Below, one piece after another: positions 17,666 through 26,138 of a stretch of 38,250 nucleotides of DNA (its first letter is position 1; each line of letters begins with the position of its first letter). Source of the stretch: Bacilli bacterium (GTDB lineage: Bacteria > Bacillota_I > Bacilli_A > RF39 > UBA660); contig JAGALD010000062.1 of NCBI GenBank assembly GCA_017625395.1, forward strand, positions 1 through 38,250, in the 5' to 3' direction. The notes under the pieces were generated by a model. The model had not been told where the DNA came from. It searched no databases and worked only from the letters and a program-made list of their open reading frames with translations. Position numbers and translations under genes: made by a program.

Positions 17666-18743
17666 TATCAAACCACTAAATTATAGAATTCTAGCAATTA
17701 GATATTTAGCAGAATATATAACAGGAAATACAATTGAAGAAGAAGATTTTCCTGAAAAATATAATAAAGCAACAGAATTAATGAGAATGATAGAAATATA
17801 TGATTCTGATTTATCATCATATAGCAAAATATCAAAGTTAAGAGAAATATGCTCATCTCTTCCAAAATTAAAAGAAAAACTAGGTTCAATAGTTAATTAT
17901 GATAATGACGAAATTTTAGGACCATATGTGGCTAAATGGAAAGAAATCTGTGAATTTTATGATAGATGTAATAAAGAAGGAATTACAAAGGATATTGAAT
18001 ATTTAAATAACATTAGTACATATTTTAAACACTATGAATATGCAAGATTTGTAGTTGAATCATATATTTCAGCTAGTGACAGTTTTGATACTAAAAAATT
18101 CCTAGAAACATTAGGAATTAATAGAGATATTTTTGATTATTGTCTTTCAGTAATAAATGAATTAGATCTAGATTTATATAAAAAATGCGTAAATAAACAA
18201 GAAGAAAATAAAAAAATAAGAATTATGTTAACTAGAGCTAAAGTAAATGAAATAATGTGTGGAATAAAAACAGGATTCTTATCAGATGGAACACCATTTG
18301 ATGAAATAGAATTCATAAAAAGACTTCCTTTTTACGATACTGAAACAGGAAGAGAAATTTTAACTGATTTTAATATTTCTTTATTTGCAAAGTCAGATTT
18401 TAATATAAAATTAAGGGCACTTATTACAAAAATTCTCCCAAAGGATTTTGAAACATTTTTAAGATACGCTCATAAATGTAGAATTGATAATGGTACTGTA
18501 CAACCATTTAATCTAAAAGAATTATATGCAACTAGATATTTTGTTAATGGAAGAGAAATTAAACAAGAAGAAACAGAACTTATGCTTAGCTATATGAAAG
18601 AAAATAATATTCCTATGATTAATAGAGGACTATCAATTGTAAGAGATAAGTACTTAAATGGTCAAATAACTAAAAAAGATATTAAGGAAAAAAAGTATAT
18701 TCCACCACATAAATGTACTTTAATACCAGGAAATAAAAATTAG
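17658..18743 (+). CDS. Unknown protein translationally coupled to helD
   Basis: 361 residues with no signal peptide, membrane helix or family I recognise. The composition suggests an alpha-helical cytoplasmic protein with six cysteines scattered singly and no metal-site spacing. A conserved-looking C-terminal segment reads NIPMINRGLSIVRDKYLNG, followed by a basic tail. ATG 17658 lies inside the end of helD (8-base overlap) behind AAGAGGA, so its output should track HelD. That linkage suggests a partner or modifier of HelD or RNA polymerase, which is inference from position only. Confidence 0.72.
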   Translation: MTNIKPLNYRILAIRYLAEYITGNTIEEEDFPEKYNKATELMRMIEIYDSDLSSYSKISKLREICSSLPKLKEKLGSIVNYDNDEILGPYVAKWKEICEFYDRCNKEGITKDIEYLNNISTYFKHYEYARFVVESYISASDSFDTKKFLETLGINRDIFDYCLSVINELDLDLYKKCVNKQEENKKIRIMLTRAKVNEIMCGIKTGFLSDGTPFDEIEFIKRLPFYDTETGREILTDFNISLFAKSDFNIKLRALITKILPKDFETFLRYAHKCRIDNGTVQPFNLKELYATRYFVNGREIKQEETELMLSYMKENNIPMINRGLSIVRDKYLNGQITKKDIKEKKYIPPHKCTLIPGNKN

Positions 18744-18769
18744 AGGAAAACTGCTTTTCCTTTTTTTTA
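18744..18769 (+). terminator. Intrinsic terminator of the helD operon
   Basis: AGGAAAA-ctgc-TTTTCCT followed by seven T. Confidence 0.9.
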
Positions 18770-18798
18770 TTGAAAAAAAATAAAAAATATGGTATAAT
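18770..18798 (+). promoter_or_regulatory. Near-consensus sigma-A promoter
   Basis: TTGAAA (18770-18775), 17 bases, TATAAT (18793-18798). It serves the 565-residue gene and is among the best promoter matches in the window. Confidence 0.82.
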
Positions 18799-18822
18799 TA
18801 CTGCAAATTTAAGGGGTGTTTT

Positions 18823-20520
18823 ATGAATAATGATATTTTAACTAAAAGTGTAAACAAGGGTATACCATCATCTTTAGCTACACCAGTTATATTAAGATAT
18901 GTTGACTTATATAATATTTTAACAGACAAAGGAAAGTTTGATAGTAAAATAAATAGACAATTTGATATATTTTTAAATAGAATAATGCCAAACAATGAAA
19001 CATTTAGATTTATGAGAAGTTTTGAAATTAGAACTAATCCGGAAAACTTAGAAAGACAAATAATAGTTTCACCAGTGACATTTTTAAATTCTATAGCACT
19101 TAATCTTAATTATGATAATATTTGTACCAAAGGAGTATCGTCATCAGTTGGTTATGAAAAATATCAAATAGAAACAAGATTATTAGAAGAAAGATTAAAA
19201 GTTTTAAAAAAAATAAAGACTGAACAAGAATTTCGAAGAGAATTCCCTTTTTTATATGAAAAATATATATCTGAATTATCTACTTTTAAACCATATTTGA
19301 GTTTTAAGGAAAGAGTTTTAGATAATCCACAAGTACCACCAAATATAAAAAGGAAATATAAAGCTGCAATAGGAATTGAATTATCTAAAATGCTTGAAAA
19401 AAATGATAGTAGAACAGACCTAATATTTCAAAATATAACATCGCCATTTTATAATCTAGAAAGTATAAATGAAAATTCTTTTGAAGGAATAGCGGCAATT
19501 GCTAAAACAGAAAAAATATTAGGTGAAATAGATAGTATATTATCGAAATATAAAATAAAAAATTATATTAATACTGCATCAAAGAATATTGAATATGTTG
19601 TAAGACATATGGATCAAATATTACAAGAATTATCAAAAACAATATTTGACTTTTCATTTTTAGGTGAACAAGATCAAAATAAATTAGAGCTTTACATTGC
19701 ATATATGTATATGAATGCAGCAAAAAAATCAAATTTAGAGGATAAACAAAAATGTTTATATTATATATCAAATTATTTCTTTGAACATCATGATTTATTA
19801 GATTCTGATTTATCAATACATATCGGACAAAATTGCAGTGAATATATCAATGTTGAAAATAAAGATGGGTTTAAAGTAACACCAAAAAGTCTATATTTAG
19901 AATATAGACAAATGCTAATTGATAACCCTGAATTAAGAGTGATTGATTCAACAAGTTTTGACTTTTCAAATATGACTTTAGAAGATGTTAATTTATATAT
20001 GAAAAAATATTTACAAGATTTATCAGCAACCTGGGACTTTTTACCACCAGATGAATCTAATGATGTTTTAACATTACAAAATATCACTACTAAAACAAAA
20101 ACAAATCCAATAGATGAAGAAGAATTGAAAAGAAGAATAGTAGATATGTTTATGGATAAAAAAGAGTTTTATGGAAGTACTAATCCTATGTTTAGAGTAA
20201 AAGGAAAAGATACATTTGATGGATATATTGGATACATTTATCCAAATGGTAAAGTGGTATTAGATAAGTTTTATGAAAATGCATCTCGTGGTGAACTAGC
20301 GTATGGTAATGCTGTATACATCATGAACTTAGATGATTTTTATGAATTAACAAAACTTAGTAAAACTACAATTATTAGAGATAAAATGTGTAAAAGATTT
20401 GTTCACTCCGGTGATTGGAAAGAAAGAGTAAGAAAAGAAATAACGTCAGGAAAAAAAGAAGATAAAGGAAAAATCAAGGCAAAGATAATTTCTAGCAATC
20501 TTGCTAGTGAAGAAAACTAA
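18823..20520 (+). CDS. Unknown 565-residue cytoplasmic protein
   Basis: No family recognised. It has no signal peptide or membrane helix and is largely helical through residue 440. The last 125 residues are more structured, with FDGYIGYIYPNGKVVLDKFY, then ASRGELAYGNAVYIMN and FVHSGDWKERV; this looks like a compact domain with conserved Gly and aromatic residues. The final 30 residues are Lys-rich. It has its own strong promoter and terminator, with ATG 18823 behind AAGGGG. Like its left neighbour it is a large unknown next to helD, but the separate promoter argues for independent control. Confidence 0.75.
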   Translation: MNNDILTKSVNKGIPSSLATPVILRYVDLYNILTDKGKFDSKINRQFDIFLNRIMPNNETFRFMRSFEIRTNPENLERQIIVSPVTFLNSIALNLNYDNICTKGVSSSVGYEKYQIETRLLEERLKVLKKIKTEQEFRREFPFLYEKYISELSTFKPYLSFKERVLDNPQVPPNIKRKYKAAIGIELSKMLEKNDSRTDLIFQNITSPFYNLESINENSFEGIAAIAKTEKILGEIDSILSKYKIKNYINTASKNIEYVVRHMDQILQELSKTIFDFSFLGEQDQNKLELYIAYMYMNAAKKSNLEDKQKCLYYISNYFFEHHDLLDSDLSIHIGQNCSEYINVENKDGFKVTPKSLYLEYRQMLIDNPELRVIDSTSFDFSNMTLEDVNLYMKKYLQDLSATWDFLPPDESNDVLTLQNITTKTKTNPIDEEELKRRIVDMFMDKKEFYGSTNPMFRVKGKDTFDGYIGYIYPNGKVVLDKFYENASRGELAYGNAVYIMNLDDFYELTKLSKTTIIRDKMCKRFVHSGDWKERVRKEITSGKKEDKGKIKAKIISSNLASEEN

Positions 20521-20546
20521 AAACATCTTTATAGATGTTTTTTTTA
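20519..20546 (+). terminator. Intrinsic terminator after the 565-residue gene
   Basis: AAACATCT-ttat-AGATGTTT followed by a T run. A probable promoter for the next gene follows: TTGAAT (20560), 17 bases, TATACT (20583). Confidence 0.9.
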
Positions 20547-20627
20547 AAATAAAATTCAATTGAATTTTATCTAAGGAAATTGTATACTTAACTTATAATA
20601 AAAAACTTATGATAGAGGGGATAATAT

Positions 20628-21515
20628 ATGAGTAAAAGAATTATCAGTAATATTATATTGTTATTATCTTTGTTTAGTTATTCTCTTGTGCATAGACTTT
20701 ATTTAGTTCAAAATATACCGTCTATGGCAAACTTTATAGCAACGTCATTTTTAATATTATTAACATCATTAACAATACTTTTATTAGGATTCAAAAAAGA
20801 TAAAATTAATCCATTAAAGAAAAAAGTAAATATAACAGTAATTATATTCTTAGTTTTATATTTTGCTATCTCATATCTAATTGGATTAGAAGGTGGATAT
20901 GTAGCAAATTCTAATTCATTAAATTTAATTTCAATTTTAGGAAATATATTTATTCCAACAATAATAATAATTTGTACTGAAATATTTAGATACATTGTTA
21001 TAAATGCAAATAAGGATAGAAAATTCATATTAAGTTTATCAACAATTTTAATTATCTTTTTTGAACTATGTTTTACAAATGATTTGAAGATTTTTATGAA
21101 TAAAGAAACCTTGGTAATGGCACTTACATTAAATATTATTCCAATTATAAGTAAAAACTTAGCATTAAGTTATTTAACTTATGAAACAGGTTTGAAACCA
21201 ACACTTTTCTATAGATTAATAATGGAATTATCAATATTTGTAGTACCAATGGTTCCTGTATTAGGAAATTATTTGACTTCAATCATTGGAGTGACTCTTC
21301 CAGTATGTATATTTATTAAAGCTTCTCAAATAGTGGATAAATATTATGGCAGAGAAGAAATAGAAAAAAAGAAAAAAACAGGCTTTATAGATGTTATTAT
21401 TGTTGGAATGCTTGCTATAGTATTTTTTGTAGCATGCAAAACACTACCAAGTAGAGCACCAACCCCAGGAAATTTTTCAAATTCAATAATATCTGTATTT
21501 AATATAGGGGAATAA
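20628..21515 (+). CDS. Polytopic membrane protein of unknown function
   Basis: 295 residues with about eight hydrophobic segments spread over the whole length, including LILLTSLTILLLGF, VIIFLVLYFAISYLI, FIPTIIIICTEIF and a last helix VIIVGMLAIVFFVAC. It ends soon after that helix with a short tail. In some low-GC genomes I associate this architecture with the membrane part of large S26 signal-peptidase-like proteins, but no Ser/Lys peptidase domain is present, so I do not assign it. ATG follows AGAGGGG. The next gene starts 1 base after its stop, so they are one operon. Confidence 0.68.
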   Translation: MSKRIISNIILLLSLFSYSLVHRLYLVQNIPSMANFIATSFLILLTSLTILLLGFKKDKINPLKKKVNITVIIFLVLYFAISYLIGLEGGYVANSNSLNLISILGNIFIPTIIIICTEIFRYIVINANKDRKFILSLSTILIIFFELCFTNDLKIFMNKETLVMALTLNIIPIISKNLALSYLTYETGLKPTLFYRLIMELSIFVVPMVPVLGNYLTSIIGVTLPVCIFIKASQIVDKYYGREEIEKKKKTGFIDVIIVGMLAIVFFVACKTLPSRAPTPGNFSNSIISVFNIGE

Positions 21516-21516
21516 T

Positions 21517-21954
21517 ATGAAAAGAAAAGATAAAATTGGAGAAATTATTATATTGTTTTCTATGACATTAATTATAATAAGTCTTTTGCTTTATTTAGAT
21601 TTAAATAATTATCTTTTAGTTGTTGCAACATTTAGCATAGTAATATTAATTAATTTGTTATTAACTATAATTAATAATAGAAGCAATATAGCAATCTATA
21701 ACAATAAAATAAATAATATACTAAAAACGTATGACTCAGTTATAAAAAAATGCTCAACAATTCCAAACTTAGAAAATAAAACAATTGAGAAAACAAATAA
21801 TATAGACATTTTATTTGATGAGCAAAATCTTCAAGATAATTATATATATTGTCTTAAAGAAGAAAAATGTTGTTCGTTCTTTCTTGTACAACAAGGAAAA
21901 ATAATCTTTCATACAATTAAACTAGAAGAAAGCATTCTATCAATGTTCGAATAA
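21517..21954 (+). CDS. Small two-helix membrane protein, unknown
   Basis: 145 residues: two adjacent membrane helices (about 9-28 and 32-52), then a soluble domain. That domain starts near TIPNLENKTIEKTNNIDILF, with YIYCLKEEKCCSFFLV and GKIIFHTIKL further on. The pattern faintly recalls the C-terminal part of DUF5305-type proteins, found beside signal-peptidase-like genes, but the match is by eye and weak. Its start lies 1 base past the stop of the polytopic protein, so the two are probably co-expressed and may form one complex. Confidence 0.6.
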   Translation: MKRKDKIGEIIILFSMTLIIISLLLYLDLNNYLLVVATFSIVILINLLLTIINNRSNIAIYNNKINNILKTYDSVIKKCSTIPNLENKTIEKTNNIDILFDEQNLQDNYIYCLKEEKCCSFFLVQQGKIIFHTIKLEESILSMFE

Positions 21955-21978
21955 AACTAATATCATTAGTTTTTTCTT
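21953..21978 (+). terminator. Intrinsic terminator before the htpG control region
   Basis: AAAACTAAT-atc-ATTAGTTTT followed by T and C. Confidence 0.82.
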
Positions 21979-21990
21979 TTTTTAAAAAAA

Positions 21991-22017
21991 CTAGCACTTT
22001 GATTTGACAAGTGCTAA
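21991..22017 (+). promoter_or_regulatory. CIRCE element, HrcA operator of htpG
   Basis: Inverted repeat CTAGCACTT, nine bases, AAGTGCTAA. The consensus is TTAGCACTC-N9-GAGTGCTAA; the innermost C/G pair is changed symmetrically to T/A, so the palindrome is kept, and the first base differs. It overlaps the -35 box of the htpG promoter, so HrcA binding would block polymerase. hrcA is not in the window. Confidence 0.88.
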
Positions 22018-22032
22018 AAACAGTGATACCAT
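22004..22032 (+). promoter_or_regulatory. htpG promoter
   Basis: A perfect TTGACA (22004-22009), 17 bases, then TACCAT (22027-22032) preceded by TGA (extended -10). The -35 lies across the CIRCE spacer and right arm. Confidence 0.75.
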
Positions 22033-22068
22033 TTTATTAGTTGAGAATTTCAACGGAAAGAGGCTAAT

Positions 22069-23949
22069 ATGAAGAAAAAAGAATTTAAAGCAGAATCTAA
22101 AAGATTATTAGATTTGATGATCAATTCTATTTATACAAATAAAGAAATATTTTTAAGAGAATTAATTTCTAATGCAAGTGATGCAATAGATAAACTTTAT
22201 TATCGTTCATTAACTGATAGAAAAGTAAAATTAGAAAAAGAAGATTTCTTTATTAAAATTGATGTAGATAAAGAAAAAAATACATTAACTATTACTGACA
22301 ATGGTTGTGGTATGACTGAGGCTGAACTAGAAGAAAATCTAGGAACAATTGCTCAATCTGGAACTCTTCTTTTTAAAGAAGAAAATAAAAATAAAGACAT
22401 GGATATTATTGGACAATTTGGTGTTGGATTTTATTCAGCATTCATGGTAAGTGATAAAATTGAAGTCGTAAGTAAAAAGTTTGGTGAAGATAAAGCATTT
22501 GTTTGGGAAAGTTCTGGAGCAAGTGGTTATACTATTGAAGAAACAGAAAAAGAAGACTTTGGAACTAGTATTATTCTTCATTTAAAAGAAGATGATGAAG
22601 ATTATGAATATAGTAAATATTTAGATTCATTTACTATTGAAAATCTAGTAAAAAAATATTCTGATTATATTAAATATCCAATAAAAATGGATGTAACTCA
22701 TGAACATAAAAAAGAAGATAGTGATGAAGTTGAAGAACATACACATGAAGAAACTCTTAACAGTATGGTTCCACTTTGGAAAAAAGATAAAAAAGAAGTT
22801 ACAGATGAAGATTATGAAAGATTCTATATGGATAAGTTCTATGACTATGAAAAACCACTTAGAACAATTCATAGCAAAGTAGAAGGACAATGTAGCTATA
22901 ACGCATTATTATTTATTCCTGGAAAAGCACCTTTTGATTTCTATACAAAAGATTATGAAAAAGGACTTGAACTATATTCTAATGGAGTTCTAATAATGGA
23001 AAAATGTTCTGACCTTTTACCAGACTATTTCAGCTTTGTAAAAGGACTTGTTGATACTCCTGATGTTTCACTTAATATATCAAGAGAAATACTACAACAA
23101 AATAAACAAGTACAAATAATTGCAAAAAGTATTGAAACAAAAGTTAAAAAAGAACTTGAAAACTTACTTGAAGAAAATAGAGAAGAATATGAAAAATTCT
23201 TTAAGACATTTGGAATTCAATTAAAATTTGGAATCTATAATGGCTATGGAGTAAATAAAGATACATTAAAAGATTTAGTAATGTTTTATTCATCAAACGA
23301 AAAAGCTCTTACAACATTAAAAGAATATGTTTCAAGAATGAAAGAGGAGCAAGATAAGATATATTATGCATGTGGAGAAACAGTTGATAAGATTGATTTA
23401 CTACCACAAGTTGAAATGGTTAAAGATAAAGGATATGAAGTATTATATTTAACTGAATATGTTGATGAATTTGCACTTCAAGTATTAATGGAATATGATA
23501 ATAAAAAGTTCGTAAATGTAAGTAGTGAGAACCTAGATTTAGATTCAGAAGAAGAAAAAGAAGAATTAAAGAAGAATAATGAAGAAAGTAAAGATATGTT
23601 CTTATTCATGAAAGACTCATTAAAAAATGAAGTTAAAGCAGTTAGATTTACAAAAAGACTTAAGAATCATCCAGTATGTTTAACTAGTGAAGGTAATGTT
23701 TCAATTGAGATGGAAAAAGTAATTAATGCAATGCCTACTGACGAAAAAGTAAAAGCAGAAACAGTACTTGAAATAAATGAAAGTCATCCAATCGCAGACA
23801 AAATAAAAGATCTTTATGAAAATGATAAAGAAGCTTTAGATAAATATACAAAAGTATTATATTCACAAGCAAGATTAATTGAAGGGCTACCTATAGAAAA
23901 CCCAACAGAAATCAGTAACTTAATTTGTGAAATAATGACAGATAATTAA
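22069..23949 (+). CDS. htpG: HtpG, Hsp90 chaperone
   Basis: 626 residues, full Hsp90 length for bacteria. The N-terminal GHKL ATPase has [33 protein letters not shown] and [13 protein letters not shown]; the middle domain has [11 protein letters not shown] and [17 protein letters not shown], with the catalytic Arg; the C-terminal dimer domain is present. An acidic, His-containing insert around residues 205-230 is typical of the charged linker. HtpG folds and remodels client proteins with ATP. The upstream CIRCE element predicts heat-shock induction through HrcA. In B. subtilis htpG is not under CIRCE, so this wiring differs from that model. Confidence 0.98.
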   Translation: MKKKEFKAESKRLLDLMINSIYTNKEIFLRELISNASDAIDKLYYRSLTDRKVKLEKEDFFIKIDVDKEKNTLTITDNGCGMTEAELEENLGTIAQSGTLLFKEENKNKDMDIIGQFGVGFYSAFMVSDKIEVVSKKFGEDKAFVWESSGASGYTIEETEKEDFGTSIILHLKEDDEDYEYSKYLDSFTIENLVKKYSDYIKYPIKMDVTHEHKKEDSDEVEEHTHEETLNSMVPLWKKDKKEVTDEDYERFYMDKFYDYEKPLRTIHSKVEGQCSYNALLFIPGKAPFDFYTKDYEKGLELYSNGVLIMEKCSDLLPDYFSFVKGLVDTPDVSLNISREILQQNKQVQIIAKSIETKVKKELENLLEENREEYEKFFKTFGIQLKFGIYNGYGVNKDTLKDLVMFYSSNEKALTTLKEYVSRMKEEQDKIYYACGETVDKIDLLPQVEMVKDKGYEVLYLTEYVDEFALQVLMEYDNKKFVNVSSENLDLDSEEEKEELKKNNEESKDMFLFMKDSLKNEVKAVRFTKRLKNHPVCLTSEGNVSIEMEKVINAMPTDEKVKAETVLEINESHPIADKIKDLYENDKEALDKYTKVLYSQARLIEGLPIENPTEISNLICEIMTDN

Positions 23950-23964
23950 AAATAATGATATAAC

Positions 23965-23998
23965 AAAAAGAAGAAATTAATAATATTTCTTCTTTTTT
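23965..23998. terminator. Bidirectional terminator between htpG and the carD operon
   Basis: AAAAGAAGAAAT and ATTTCTTCTTTTT form a long A/T stem, with a T run on the + side and an A run that acts as T on the - side. The minus-strand gene ends inside it. Confidence 0.82.
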
Positions 23999-24215
23999 AA
24001 TACACTTTCTTATTTAAATCAATACCATTTAATTGAAGTTGAATAATTATTTTATTAATCTCACTATCATTTAAATCTAAATCTTTTAAATTTTTTCGCT
24101 TTAAGCACCAAATATCTTTAATAAAAAATATGTTATTAAGTTTTAATTTATTAACAATATTATCCTTAATATCAAGTTTTTCTACTGTAAGTTCTAAATA
24201 ATTTTTATATCCCAT
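23997..24215 (-). CDS. Small protein resembling the RNA polymerase alpha C-terminal domain
   Basis: 72 residues. The spacing of LTVEKLDIKDNIVNKLKLNN, then IFFIKDIWCLKRKNLKDL, then SEINKIIIQLQLNGIDL follows the alpha-CTD/helix-hairpin-helix plan: one helix ending in a hydrophobic turn, a central IxxIxDL-like helix, and a last helix. In alpha subunits this domain contacts UP-element DNA and activators. Its ATG overlaps the stop of carD by one base (TAATG), so the two are translationally coupled. A free alpha-CTD-like unit paired with CarD would fit a role at the promoter-polymerase interface; this is inference and the similarity is by eye. Confidence 0.6.
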   Translation of the reverse strand: MGYKNYLELTVEKLDIKDNIVNKLKLNNIFFIKDIWCLKRKNLKDLDLNDSEINKIIIQLQLNGIDLNKKVY

Positions 24216-24706
24216 TATCCTTCTAACTTCCTTACTTCATCTTCAACATATTTTTTAGTATCTTCATAACTTTTATTTAATACAATAGAAAACTCAGTAT
24301 ATAAATATTTTTCTGCTAAATTAAAATAAGTATTATCTTTATCACTAAGCTTTCTCTTAGTATTTTCTCGTGCTTTGTTTCGTAAATACGTTGTTTTAAT
24401 AATTGTTATTAAATCTTCAAAAGTTCCACTTTTTAGTAATTCTTTGTATTCATTTTCAATAAGTCGATCATTTTCTTCAATAATTTTAATACTTGGAATT
24501 TTTTTAATAATATTATCTATTTCCTCAATTGAAATAAGATTTCTTAAATGCCCAAGTCTATTTGCAGTTGGAACCTCAATTTTTAGTGATTCATCAGTAA
24601 CTGGTATTAAAACATAATAGGAAGATTTATCTAAACTATTTTCTTTTATTTCTTTAACCCTACAAACTTCTTTTTTATATACTAGAAAATCATTAACATT
24701 AAACAT
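24215..24706 (-). CDS. CarD family RNA-polymerase-binding regulator
   Basis: 163 residues. The N-terminal Tudor-like RNA polymerase interaction domain (about 1-60) has MFNVNDFLVYKKEVCRVKEI, then SYYVLIPV and VPTANRLGHLRNLIS, the standard CarD/CdnL pattern. The C-terminal helical domain (about 70-163) would bind promoter DNA. CarD proteins hold the RNA polymerase beta lobe and stabilise the open complex. The ATG follows an AAGGTGGGG SD on the minus strand, just after a terminator-like hairpin in its own leader, so expression is probably controlled by read-through. Confidence 0.88.
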   Translation of the reverse strand: MFNVNDFLVYKKEVCRVKEIKENSLDKSSYYVLIPVTDESLKIEVPTANRLGHLRNLISIEEIDNIIKKIPSIKIIEENDRLIENEYKELLKSGTFEDLITIIKTTYLRNKARENTKRKLSDKDNTYFNLAEKYLYTEFSIVLNKSYEDTKKYVEDEVRKLEG

Positions 24707-24721
24707 TTTATCCCCACCTTC

Positions 24722-24768
24722 AAAAAAAAGTAGCTAATCAACTGGACTTATGCCAATTAATTAGCTAC
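24722..24768 (-). promoter_or_regulatory. Terminator-like hairpin in the carD 5' leader
   Basis: On the minus strand GTAGCTAAT...ATTAGCTAC (9 pairs) continues inward through a U-G pair and AATTGG/CCAGTT, about 16 pairs with a seven-base loop, followed by eight T. It ends about 15 bases before the carD ATG and starts only a few bases after the predicted transcription start. It is a complete intrinsic terminator inside the leader, so either an attenuator or the end of a very short RNA. Confidence 0.75.
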
Positions 24769-24781
24769 ACGTTGTAAATAA

Positions 24782-24790
24782 ATTATATCA
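24782..24790 (-). promoter_or_regulatory. Extended -10 promoter of carD
   Basis: TGATATAAT on the minus strand, a perfect extended -10. The best -35 match, TTGGCA at 24809-24814, is 21 bases away, so the TG element probably compensates. Confidence 0.6.
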
Positions 24791-24851
24791 AAAAAACCTT
24801 TTTTTGTGTGCCAAGAAAATTAAAAAAATATTTAATTAAATAGTTATTTAT

Positions 24852-24880
24852 TTGTATATTTTATTAATAAATGATAAAAT
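24852..24880 (+). promoter_or_regulatory. Promoter of the FucO-like dehydrogenase
   Basis: TTGTAT (24852-24857), 17 bases, TAAAAT (24875-24880) with TGA before it. Confidence 0.65.
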
Positions 24881-24915
24881 CATATTGTAATTATAATAGA
24901 AAGGATGATTATAAT

Positions 24916-26067
24916 ATGGCGAATAGAATAGTTTTAAATGAAACGTCTTATTTTGGATTTGGTGCAAGAAATGTATTAAGTGAAGAAATTAAGAAGAGAG
25001 GATTAGTAAAAGCTTTATTAGTAACTGATAAGACTTTAATGTCTTGTGGTGTTACTAAAATGGTTTTAGATGTATTAGATAAAGATGGTATTGAGTATAC
25101 TGTATATGATGATATTAAACCTAATCCAACAGTAGAAAATGTATTAGAAGGTGTAACAGCCTGTATTGATGCTAAAGCAGACTACATTATTGCAGTAGGT
25201 GGAGGTAGTGTAATTGATACAGCAAAAGGTATATCAATCATTATGACAAACCCTGATAGAGTTGATGTAGTAAGCCTAGAAGGTGTATCTAATACTAAAA
25301 ATAAAGGATTACCTCTAATTGCACTTCCAACAACAAGTGGAACTGCAGCAGAAGTAACAATTAACTATGTTATTACAGATGAATTAAGAAAAGTAAAAAT
25401 GGTATGTGTTGATCCTAATGATATACCAATGCTTTCAATAGTAGATGCTGAATTAATGAAAGGTATGCCAAAAAGCGTTGCAGCATCAACTGGGCTTGAT
25501 GCATTAACACATGCAATTGAAGGATACATTACTAAAGGTGCATGGCAAATGACAGACATGTTCCATATCGAAGCAATTAAATTAATTTATGAAAATATTG
25601 AAAAAGCAGTTAATGAAAAAGATACTACAGCAGTAGAAAATATGGCTTTAGCACAATATGTTGCAGGTATGGGATTCTCTAATGTTGGACTAGGTATCGT
25701 TCACTCTATGGCACACCAACTAGGAGCAATATATGATACTCCACATGGTGTTGCAAATGCATTATTACTTCCATACATAATGGAATTTAATGGAGTAGTA
25801 TGTGTTGATAGAATGAGAAAAATTGGTGAAGCTTTCAAACTAGATATGAACGGATTAACTGATGAAGAAGTAGTTAAAACAGTAAGTGGAGCAGTAAGAG
25901 AACTAGCTATTAGATTAGAAATTCCACAACACATTAGTGAAATTGGTGGTAAAAAAGAAGATATTCCAATGCTAGCTGAAAAAGCTCTAGTGGACCCATG
26001 TACTGGTGGAAATCCAAGAGAAGTTGATGTTGAAACTCTAGAAAAATTATTTGAAGAAGCATTTTAG
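24916..26067 (+). CDS. fucO: Iron-containing alcohol dehydrogenase, FucO (lactaldehyde reductase) type
   Basis: 383 residues, very close along its length to E. coli FucO as I remember it: MANRIVLNETSYFGFGA at the start, GGGSVIDTAKG (NAD site), LPTTSGTAAEVTINYVITDE, GLDALTHAIEGYI (metal ligands), GMGFSNVGLGIVHSMAHQLG, TPHGVANALLLP, and CTGGNPREVD near the end. Such enzymes interconvert lactaldehyde and 1,2-propanediol with NADH and act in anaerobic fucose/rhamnose fermentation. The start is ATG 24916 behind AAAGGA; an in-frame ATG at 24871 sits within the -10 region. No fucose genes are nearby, so the substrate could be another short aldehyde. Confidence 0.93.
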   Translation: MANRIVLNETSYFGFGARNVLSEEIKKRGLVKALLVTDKTLMSCGVTKMVLDVLDKDGIEYTVYDDIKPNPTVENVLEGVTACIDAKADYIIAVGGGSVIDTAKGISIIMTNPDRVDVVSLEGVSNTKNKGLPLIALPTTSGTAAEVTINYVITDELRKVKMVCVDPNDIPMLSIVDAELMKGMPKSVAASTGLDALTHAIEGYITKGAWQMTDMFHIEAIKLIYENIEKAVNEKDTTAVENMALAQYVAGMGFSNVGLGIVHSMAHQLGAIYDTPHGVANALLLPYIMEFNGVVCVDRMRKIGEAFKLDMNGLTDEEVVKTVSGAVRELAIRLEIPQHISEIGGKKEDIPMLAEKALVDPCTGGNPREVDVETLEKLFEEAF

Positions 26068-26138
26068 AAAACAGTAAAGAATATTTTTGAAAAATAAAAA
26101 ATATTGAAATTTAAAATATTTTATGATATGAAGAATGT

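Noticed and set aside
24771-24810. A/T hairpin (seven A, CC, run of T) beside the carD promoter as a terminator for fucO or carD
   Set aside because: It lies upstream of both transcription starts and overlaps the space between -35 and -10, so it cannot end either transcript.
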